The notes beneath the pieces are model-generated. The model worked only from the letters and a program-made list of their open reading frames with translations. It ran no database searches and was not told the DNA's origin. This document shows positions 1-6,283 of a stretch of 16,515 bases of DNA, piece after piece; positions within the stretch are counted from its first letter, which is position 1; each line of letters opens with the position of its first letter. A program made the position numbers and the translations under genes. The DNA lies in the NCBI GenBank assembly GCA_025201865.1, contig MU603183.1, positions 1 to 16,515 of the forward strand, in the 5' to 3' direction. Origin of the DNA: Ramicandelaber brevisporus. Its lineage: Eukaryota > Kickxellomycota > Ramicandelaberales > Ramicandelaberaceae.

Positions 1-252
1 TTTTTTTTATTATTACAGCATGCTGTTCGATCCTTCTGTTGTGCAACCACCTCCACACCAGAATATATCTGTCATTTTTTAAATTGCTTTTTCACCTCCT
101 CCCCAACCTTTCCTCTTTTAGTGCATACGCTTTACGATGCTTATTGCGCCGCCGGTTTGATACTCTGCCGGCAACTCAGCTTTCCATACACATGCCTCAC
201 AAACATCTGTGCGGCACCAAGTTTCGCATTCAGCAAACCTATATTAGAAGTA

Positions 253-272
253 ACACGCATGCGCGTGTGTAC
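253..272. repeat. Alternating purine-pyrimidine tract (Z-DNA candidate)
   Basis: Twenty bases alternate strictly purine/pyrimidine (ACACGCATGCGCGTGTGTAC), and a second alternating stretch follows at 275-283. The arms ACACGC and GCGTGT can also form a 6-bp hairpin around ATGC. Whether this adopts Z-DNA in the cell is unknown. Confidence 0.5.
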
Positions 273-292
273 CCGCGCGTGCAATCCTGTTT

Positions 293-326
293 CAACAGCA
301 ACAACAGCAACAACAACAACAACAAA
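293..326 (+). repeat. (CAA/CAG)n microsatellite
   Basis: A run of CAA with two CAG units, then an A-rich stretch. A second CAA run lies at 1819-1841. Such unstructured CAA stretches are compatible with 5' leader sequence. Confidence 0.85.
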
Positions 327-514
327 AAACATAGCTATTACCTACCACTACCCCCACCTATTGTACCACTCCACTCTCAAGTCTTTCATTCACGCGTGTG
401 CGGAACACCAGCATTTGCGTTTCAAATATAGACAGTGTGATTGTGAGGTTTTTGACTGGAGGACCTGCCATTCTATATATCAAACCTCCCGCTTCCTTGT
501 ACGAAACAGCCTAT

Positions 515-540
515 CCTTTCTTTCTTTCTTTCTTTCTTTT
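515..540 (+). repeat. (CTTT)n microsatellite
   Basis: About five CTTT units followed by a T run. It is part of the strand-asymmetric pyrimidine-rich composition of the left 3 kb. Confidence 0.85.
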
Positions 541-722
541 TTTGCTTCCTTTCCAGTTCAATTTGGACACTGCCCTTGCCATCTTTGACAGCGTCGTTCC
601 TTCACATCATCATCCAGAAAGTAACAAAAAAGCAAAAGAACTAACATTCCGCACGCGTACACACACACACAAGTGCATCCACATCTTGACCACCACCAAA
701 AAAACATTGTTCAGACCGACAT

Positions 723-960
723 GTAAGTAACTTTTTGTTCTGTACCATCCTCTATTCGTCTATTTGTCCCTTCTTCTTTTCCCAACTACCTTGAACTACG
801 TGCGAGCTATCTGTGCACTTTTCTCGTTTCATATTGACACTGTTCCCTCCCCCTCTCCCAATCTAGCTACAAAACAGAAAAGTGTGCGTACCCATAGCAT
901 CTTTCTTTCTTCCCTCCTTCCCTCCTTCCTTCCTTCCCTTTCTTTCTTTTTTGGTTTCAG
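723..960 (+). other. Candidate 5'-leader intron 1
   Basis: A perfect GTAAGT donor at 723-728 is followed, after a long CTTT/CCTT pyrimidine tract (about 899-955), by the acceptor TTTCAG ending at 960. The predicted length is 238 nt. No strong CTAAC branch site sits close to the acceptor. The flanks are not coding, so this would be an intron of a 5' leader or a noncoding transcript. Confidence 0.4.
899..955 (+). repeat. Mixed (CTTT)/(CCTT)n pyrimidine tract
   Basis: An almost pure C/T run of about 57 bases immediately before a CAG acceptor-like site. It may serve as the polypyrimidine tract of the candidate intron ending at 960. Confidence 0.8.
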
Positions 961-1046
961 ATGAATTTGTACCACTCATTTCACACTCACTTTGCCTCAC
1001 ACATACTCACACATGCACACACCACGCTCCCTGCAGCTACTCGACA

Positions 1047-1338
1047 GACGTCGGGTCGAGGTTTACAGGGCGTCCGGTCAGTGCATCGCGGCCGTCAAAT
1101 GAGATTAATTTTAGCGCCGCACTATGATATGACGTCCAATCCTTCTCCGCACGAACTGTTAATTTATTCGGATGGTTTGCTTTCCGAATATTCAACATCC
1201 AATCGGCAATGAAACGGCAAACGCACTAGCCGATTTCTGTGCAGTTGTGACCTTCTGTTTATTTTTGTGATTCCTCGTACACGGCGGGCATTCTTCGGCA
1301 ATTTCGCAGCCCGTTTCCAACTATGTGGCGTTTATAAA
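1047..1338 (+). promoter_or_regulatory. Promoter-like island with CRE-like, CCAAT and TATA elements
   Basis: This is the only stretch in the left 3 kb with balanced base composition. It contains the palindrome GACGTC (1047-1052), TGACGT joined directly to CCAAT (1130-1140), a second CCAAT (1199-1203) and TATAAA (1333-1338). The spacing and order fit a + strand promoter with a start site near 1360. The target would be the gene starting at 3096 through a long leader, or an unannotated noncoding RNA. The elements are visible in the sequence; promoter function is inferred. Confidence 0.4.
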
Positions 1339-1571
1339 CTCTCTTGACTATGTACACACATATGCAACAGAGCTGTTCCTTTCGTGAGAACTTGTAAAAC
1401 TGACATCACTCATACTCATACTCGTACCTATACTCCTATTCTCTCCTTGTGCTACTTGCTTTGTATCATCAATTTATTACAGAGTGCCACATCAATTACA
1501 GAACTGCTAATTGCAAACACACGCTCTGAAGCCAAGTCCAACACAAACACAAACACAACTGTCAAACAAAG

Positions 1572-1718
1572 GTATGTAACATCCCCTCCCCCCAAAAAAA
1601 ACATTAACCGAGCGTGCAGTTTGCATTCTACTCTCCCTCTCTCTCCCTCTCCCAGTCTCGAACTTTTGTTTGTGCTGCAGCTCTTTTCTTTCTTCCTTTC
1701 TTTTTTGTGCCCATACAG
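1572..1718 (+). other. Candidate 5'-leader intron 2
   Basis: The donor AAAG|GTATGT lies at 1572, a TTAAC branch-like site at about 1602-1606, and acceptors follow at 1655 (CCCAG), 1680 (CTGCAG) or 1718 (ATACAG) after C/T tracts. The longest form is 147 nt. The exon side carries no recognisable coding sequence. Confidence 0.4.
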
Positions 1719-1727
1719 CATTGTGAG

Positions 1728-1769
1728 ATGCCAAACAAGTGTGACTTTGACGTACGCACGTATTTTTGA
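1728..1769 (+). other. Candidate upstream ORF, 13 codons
   Basis: ATG at 1728 opens a 13-residue frame (MPNKCDFDVRTYF) closed by TGA, ten bases after the acceptor of candidate intron 2. If the 5' leader of the downstream gene includes this exon, this would be an upstream ORF. It matches nothing I recognise. A GTACGC donor-like site at 1752 could also split it. Confidence 0.2.
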
Positions 1770-1866
1770 CTGTTATTTCGCCAGTAGTAGCATCCAGTCA
1801 ACGGTACGAAAAATAATCCAACAACAACAACAACAACAACAATAACAAAGAGGGGGCGACGATCAT

Positions 1867-1962
1867 GTATGTATGTTGGTATACCAGTATGTGTTGTGTT
1901 GTGTTGTGTTGCCGCCACATATACCTCATTCAGTAAATACAGTGTCAACTTTACACTTACAG
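1867..1962 (+). other. Candidate 5'-leader intron 3
   Basis: Overlapping GTATGT donors at 1867 and 1871 are followed by the acceptor CTTACAG ending at 1962, about 92-96 nt away. The interior holds four GTGTT units (1891-1910). This is weaker than the first two candidates. Confidence 0.25.
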
Positions 1963-2070
1963 CAACGTTTTTTCTTTTGGACGCCGCTTACAACCAAAGC
2001 TTGTACTTGTTGATCGACACACTGCGAGACTGGAGAGTTAAAAAAAAAAATACTCAATCACATCTTGTCG

Positions 2071-2103
2071 CCTCCACCACCACCACCACTGCCACTGCCA
2101 CCG
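2071..2103 (+). repeat. (CCA/CTG-like) triplet-rich tract
   Basis: Imperfect CAC/CCA triplets with GCCACT units. A related C/T triplet stretch follows at about 2180-2200 and a TTCTCTC heptamer repeat at about 2649-2672. All are noncoding low-complexity DNA. Confidence 0.6.
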
Positions 2104-2865
2104 CATTCACATCGTCCACCAATCTTTTCTTTCTATTTTGTCTTTGTACTAGTCTTCTTGTTTTGGGAATTGTGCAGCCTTCTTCCTCTTCTTCCTCTTC
2201 GAATACGAGTAATGTTTTAACACAATCCAGTATACTGACAACCCACCCACCCACACATACAAAAAATGATCTGCATTCTTGTTGCTTTGGCTTTTGTTCT
2301 CTGTTAAAAATTGTGACTGGCGATTGTGTGACCGTTGACGCTTGCCCGTGTGTAATGAAATCTTAACTGACGACACTCTACCCCTGTCCTTTTTGTTAAA
2401 ATTCTCTTTTGGTTGTTGCCATTACCGCCGCCTCTGCCGCTGCCGCTGCCACCATCGCCTTTACACGTCGCTATCCTTATCCCATTCTCTTGATCTTACT
2501 TTTGCGTTTCTTACGTTTCTGTTATTTTCCACACTGATCTCTTTCTCGAGCCCACCATATTCACACGCACACTTTGTTGCTGCCGTCGCCTCCCCCTGGT
2601 ATTCGGGATATCTCTTGTTCACATCCACACCCAACGTACCAATCCTTTCTTCTCTCTTCTCTCTTCTCTCTTTCTCTCCCTCACTTGAACCTTCTCTTCC
2701 CATCTAACCCTGCTTCACTCTCTCCACTCTTCCCCTGCTCGACGTGACTTGACTTGGCTTGAATCTTCTTCACATCGGATTGCTTCAACTTTGATTCTTA
2801 CGCATCAATCTTAACTCGCCTATTCCTCCTTTTGACCGGATTGTACTCCTCAATCTCGACCGACG

Positions 2866-2871
2866 TATAAA
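2866..2871 (+). promoter_or_regulatory. TATA box candidate close to the 3096 gene
   Basis: TATAAA lies 230 bp upstream of the ATG at 3096 and is followed by a C/T-rich stretch (about 2885-3060), a common fungal core-promoter pattern. It would give a leader of roughly 200 nt, as an alternative to the distal island at 1047-1338. Confidence 0.45.
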
Positions 2872-3095
2872 TCTACCCACATTGAACAATCCTTCATCTC
2901 ACTTCTCTCTTTGACATCCATCACATCCATCACATTTTACTATCCTCTCGGCATTCTTTCCTACTCTCTTTATTCTCCTATCGCTTCGGCCTGGTTTGCC
3001 AGATATCCTTGCATCTTCTTTGTTCACTTCATCCATCTTTCTCTTTCTCTCCCTCTCTGACCAAATCACCAACTTGATTTATATCTATCCTGGCA

Positions 3096-4490
3096 ATGTC
3101 AACATTCTACAGCCACCGCTTCCAATCCCACAATCCCCATCTTTACTACCTTCCACAGCCAGTCATGGTAGCCCAGTCTCTTCCCGGCTCAATGATGCCC
3201 CCATCTGCCAACATGACCATTGCCCCAAGCTATGCTGCTCGCACCCGTTCTGCACCTGCCAACAGCAACAGTGGCAACAGCAACAGCAAGCCAAAGCGTG
3301 ATTCTCAACGTCCGCTGACTCATGAAGAAGAAGCTGAGCTCGAGCGCAAGAAGGAGCACAGCCGTGCCAAGGCTCGTGAGCGCTATCGCAAAATGTCGTC
3401 AGATCGCAAGGCCAAGAAGCTGGCGTACACGCGCACGTACCATCACAATCTGACACCTGAACAACAGGCTCGCTATCGCCGCAACCAAGCCATTCGGAAC
3501 AAGGAGAAGAAGATGACACAGCACATTGTCAAGTCTCAGCAGCTGCATCAAGAGCATCACGATGAAGTCCAAGGATATCAGTTCATGCAATTGTCTCAGC
3601 ATCAGCAAGAGTTTCCAGTGCCGCTCGAGTCTGTATACAAGGCTGTGCCAGTTGCCAAGACCGAGACCGCTGACAGTGCTGTGGTTGCAGCAGCTGCTGT
3701 ATTAGTCTCCCCACCAGCTCAACATCGTACTCAAGACTCGAATTCACCGCCATGGCACGCGCAGGTTAGCTCGCCACTTCAAGGTCGTGGGTTCATTTCG
3801 CCATCTCACGTTATTGATACTCATCACCAGCAACTGCCAACTCAACACCAAGCACCACAGATGCCACTGCAATATCAGCATCAGTATCCACAACAGCAAC
3901 AGCAAAATCAGCAACAACAACAGTCGTTGCAGTATCAACATTACCAAGTTCAAAATGCAGCTGCTGGCAGCTTCAGCCATGGTCACAACAGCTCTCCTCC
4001 GATGCTGCCGCTCCCGGTCCCTGTGTCATATCCAGTTCAACAGCAGCATCAGTCGCACATGTATCAAACGCCAATGACTTCACCGCGCTCAGCATCTGGC
4101 TACTGCTCTGTCGCTACAGCTACACCATCAGCAACACTCTATGATCAAAAGCACTACAGCTATCCAAGTCCCGTGTACTCTATTTCTCCAGTCTCGCCAG
4201 CATCAACTTCAAATGCAGCATCAATGTATTCTCCAGTAGGCTCGCTTAATCAGCAGCATTCATTGTCACCACTGGATACCTGCCGTTCATTGAGCTTCTC
4301 ATCCACTGACAACCATGATGTATCACCAAGTCTCGCCATCCAATACTCACGTTCATACTCCAATACCAATCCCTCCACCAACAGCAGCGGTGGCAACACT
4401 GGCAGCACTGGTAGTGGTAGTGGGGATGAAAGCCGGGCAAGCGGCATTTGCAAGAATGGCCGGATCAAGCTCAGCAGCTTACTCAACTAA
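3096..4490 (+). CDS. Q-rich, SP-rich protein with basic STPR-like region; putative nuclear regulator
   Basis: 464 residues, no named family recognised. The ATG at 3096 is the first after an in-frame TGA at 3075 and has a G at -3. Residues 74-140 form a highly charged helical block (E/K/R) with two similar segments of about 20 residues, 'RERYRKMSSDRKAKKLAYTR' and the one from T114 through LTPEQQARYRRNQ. This resembles the basic STPR repeats reported from DNA-binding proteins such as silkworm FMBP-1, but the match is by eye only. The rest is low complexity: Q-rich 258-285 with two runs of five glutamines, many Ser-Pro sites at 205-412 (possible CDK/MAPK targets), then a Ser/Gly/Asn-rich stretch. 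It ends in RIKLSSLLN, like short 'ISSLL' motifs seen in some fungal regulators. There is no signal peptide or membrane segment. A nuclear, DNA- or RNA-binding role is inferred. Confidence 0.75.
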   Translation: MSTFYSHRFQSHNPHLYYLPQPVMVAQSLPGSMMPPSANMTIAPSYAARTRSAPANSNSGNSNSKPKRDSQRPLTHEEEAELERKKEHSRAKARERYRKMSSDRKAKKLAYTRTYHHNLTPEQQARYRRNQAIRNKEKKMTQHIVKSQQLHQEHHDEVQGYQFMQLSQHQQEFPVPLESVYKAVPVAKTETADSAVVAAAAVLVSPPAQHRTQDSNSPPWHAQVSSPLQGRGFISPSHVIDTHHQQLPTQHQAPQMPLQYQHQYPQQQQQNQQQQQSLQYQHYQVQNAAAGSFSHGHNSSPPMLPLPVPVSYPVQQQHQSHMYQTPMTSPRSASGYCSVATATPSATLYDQKHYSYPSPVYSISPVSPASTSNAASMYSPVGSLNQQHSLSPLDTCRSLSFSSTDNHDVSPSLAIQYSRSYSNTNPSTNSSGGNTGSTGSGSGDESRASGICKNGRIKLSSLLN

Positions 4491-4744
4491 AAAAAAAACA
4501 CCAAACCACCAAACCACCAAAACAAACAAACACGCTATTGACTTCTTTGCGCGTACTTTGATTCTTTTATGACGTTGCCCACCTCCAGCATACCCTTTTC
4601 ACATCAATTATATACCGATTACTCTTCCTTTTCTTTGTTTTTACTTGTCTGCCATTTATTACTTATTACTTTGCTATTATGAACACTCCTCCTCGCTTCT
4701 TCTTTTACTTTGAAACATTCATCTTTCTTCCTAAGACTAATTGA

Positions 4745-4797
4745 TAACTTCAATGCTCAATAGTTGCACAGTGTGATTTACTAACTTCAATGTTCAA
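4745..4797 (+). repeat. Direct repeat in 3' UTR (16 nt, two copies)
   Basis: TAACTTCAATGCTCAA at 4745-4760 recurs at 4782-4797 with one change (C to T), 37 nt apart. TGTGATTT also appears twice, at about 4772 and 4836. They lie in the predicted 3' UTR of the + strand gene and could be RNA-binding protein sites or relics of a local duplication. Confidence 0.7.
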
Positions 4798-4879
4798 CCT
4801 TTCTTTTGACCAACTGCCTCGATGCATTCATATAATGTGATTTGAAAGTGCGATTAAAGTGTGGGATGAGTTAAAACAA

Positions 4880-4885
4880 AATAAA
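4880..4885 (+). terminator. Candidate poly(A) signal AATAAA
   Basis: AATAAA in an A-rich context about 390 nt downstream of the 3096-4490 stop codon. It is the only canonical signal seen on the + strand in this intergenic region. Confidence 0.4.
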
Positions 4886-5018
4886 ACAAAACATATAAAG
4901 TAGATGATGAGATGAGATCTATAGAATAATACACATTAGAGAATGCAATAGTTAGTTGAGATGGAGGTGGTGGTGGTGAGAGGGAGGAAAAGGGAGAGAC
5001 AATGATGCCCCCTCTCTT

Positions 5019-5603
5019 TTAATGCTTTGGAATTGACACCTTCTCGTCCTGTTCAGCCTCAGCCTCAACACGAGCCTTGGCCAGCTTCTTATCGCGCTCT
5101 CTCTCCATTGTCACAATGGCGGCCGTCAGCAGCAGTGTTCCAATGGTCAATCCTTGGGCAATCATACGTGCCTCGACAATCTTTTGCGTAGTGGTATATG
5201 TCGTGTTCCGCCACAGTCTCGCACCGGTGGCTGCCATGCCTGCAACCCAAGTGCCTCCAATCAATGGCCATCTGTTCTCTGCAATCCATGCCATGGCCTT
5301 GTCGGTTGGATTGTCATACTTGAGTGTGAGTGACTCTGGCTTGATCTTGTTCTGATAGTTCATGCGCTTGGCCTCCCATGCGTTGCCCTCGCGCTCGGCA
5401 TTGATGATAAATCCAGCGGCAATGATGGACGAGGCAATGAAGCCGCGGAACGCCATTGTCAGGCGGTTGAAACCTGGCAGATACTTGTTGCCCAGAATAA
5501 TGGCGGGGATGGCAATGCCTGTGCCGTAAACGAGACCCTTGGCTCCGGCAACCTTGTAGACGTTCTCGGCGGTCTTCCACTCCTCGTCAGTAAGAACCTT
5601 CAT
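5019..5603 (-). CDS. RCF2: Respiratory supercomplex factor 2-like HIG1 domain protein
   Basis: 194 residues. It is a mitochondrial inner-membrane protein of the Rcf2 type, which in yeast associates with cytochrome c oxidase and III-IV supercomplexes. The N terminus MKVLTDEEW closely resembles that of yeast Rcf2. Hydrophobic segments lie at about 21-37 and 50-68 (N-terminal hairpin) and about 113-128 and 151-166 (HIG1 hairpin). The HIG1 signature QX3(R/H)XRX3Q is present as Q140-KIV-E144-A-R146-MIA-Q150, with Glu replacing the usual R/H; the surrounding 'TQKIVEARMIAQ' is strongly Rcf2-like. The C-terminal tail (167-194) is charged. The start ATG at 5603 fits the conserved N terminus. The length fits yeast Rcf2 (about 224), with a shorter tail. 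It is convergent with the 3096 gene and has its own promoter upstream. Confidence 0.88.
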   Translation of the reverse strand: MKVLTDEEWKTAENVYKVAGAKGLVYGTGIAIPAIILGNKYLPGFNRLTMAFRGFIASSIIAAGFIINAEREGNAWEAKRMNYQNKIKPESLTLKYDNPTDKAMAWIAENRWPLIGGTWVAGMAATGARLWRNTTYTTTQKIVEARMIAQGLTIGTLLLTAAIVTMERERDKKLAKARVEAEAEQDEKVSIPKH

Positions 5604-6283
5604 TGTGTCTGGTAAGAGTAGTGTTGTGCTGTTGTGTCTGGTGTTGGTGTTGGTGTTGGTGGTTGTTGTTGTTGCTGTCGAAGAAGCAGAAGCAGAAGAG
5701 GAGGAGGAAGAGATGTGCTACAGTGGCAAACAAGCAAGTTTTGTTTTTTTTATTGCGAAAAAGTGAAGTGAAGAAGCAGATGACTCAAACACAATTGTCA
5801 GCATAAACAACAAAGACAGCGAGCCGGCTGGCTTATATCACCAAAGTTTTGCCCACGAAAGCCCCCGTCTTTGTCTTTGTCGTCGTTGTCAAACTAGCGC
5901 CAATATTCTTGCAGTGCGCCGATCCAATTGAAATTAGTCCGGATTCTGGCGAGTTTGTGTTCCGGAAGTGTGTCCCCCTTCCTCCTCCTCCTCCTCTCCC
6001 TTTTCCCTTTGCCCCAGCGTGGTCCCCTTCGAAGTGCGGCCAATTCGTCCCACCTCCAAATTAATTTCCGTGACTACTCTGCCCCGTTTGCCACCAGTGT
6101 TGCCTCGACCGCATGACTTGGTCAAAAGCAATTGAGCACAGACGTTTATTCATTGGTCACTGGCCGTTAGCCACCTCGGTATCTCGGTGTTGAACAAAAA
6201 ACCCTCATCTAACAGGGAAGCGAAAGAGATTGAACCAAATTGAACGAAGATGAGAAAGTGAGTGTGTGTGCGTGTTTACTAAA
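5604..6283 (-). promoter_or_regulatory. RCF2 promoter/leader and HUL5 3' region
   Basis: 680 bp without a gene between tandem - strand genes. Reading the - strand, the RCF2 leader next to the ATG is A/C-rich with CAACAC and CAA repeats (about 5633-5672) and almost no G, so it should be unstructured. A pyrimidine stretch ending in GACAG just before it could be an intron acceptor. A TATAAG element lies at 5837-5832. Further upstream are two CCAAT boxes on the + strand (5900-5904 and 5924-5928) and two TCCGGA palindromes (5938-5943 and 5961-5966). Beyond these lies the 3' end of HUL5. Confidence 0.5.
6145..6150 (-). terminator. Candidate poly(A) signal for HUL5
   Basis: TTTATT on the + strand reads AATAAA on the - strand, about 135 nt past the HUL5 stop codon. 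This is a usual distance for a 3' UTR. Confidence 0.45.

Larger units (their letters stand above)
1..3095 (+). other. Long C/T-rich noncoding region upstream of the basic/Q-rich gene
   Basis: About 3.1 kb without a convincing gene. The + strand is poor in G and dominated by C/T tracts and short tandem repeats, except for a more balanced island at about 1030-1380. The open frames present have low-complexity translations (runs of S, F, L, T), and the longer ones at the left end open at GTG or TTG rather than ATG. Several splice-site-like pairs and two TATAAA elements lie in it, so the likeliest reading is promoter plus long, possibly spliced 5' leader of the + strand gene that starts at 3096. 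The window opens with a pyrimidine tract ending in a CAG at 16-18 that looks like an intron acceptor, so a transcript may already be running at the left edge. This is inference; no transcript evidence is available. Confidence 0.5.
4491..5018. other. Convergent 3' UTR region
   Basis: This stretch lies between the stop codons of two convergent genes and has no ORF of note. After the TAA at 4488-4490 come an A run and CCACCAAA-type repeats (about 4499-4535), then AT-rich sequence. AATAAA at 4880-4885 is a plausible poly(A) signal for the + strand gene, giving a 3' UTR of about 400 nt. A G/A-rich stretch at about 4960-5000 belongs to the 3' side of RCF2 on the other strand. No AATAAA for RCF2 was seen near its stop. 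Confidence 0.6.

Noticed and set aside
121-588. 155-residue + strand frame near the left edge
   Set aside because: It opens at GTG, has low-complexity Thr/Ser/Phe-rich composition from microsatellites, and shows no recognisable domain.
961-1212. 83-residue frame starting exactly at the acceptor of candidate intron 1
   Set aside because: The ATG placement is attractive, but the first half is CA-repeat translation, the second half overlaps promoter-like elements, and no family is recognised.
1869-2366. 165-residue + strand frame
   Set aside because: The translation follows GTGTT, CAC and TTC repeats (poly-T/S stretches); it is not protein-like.
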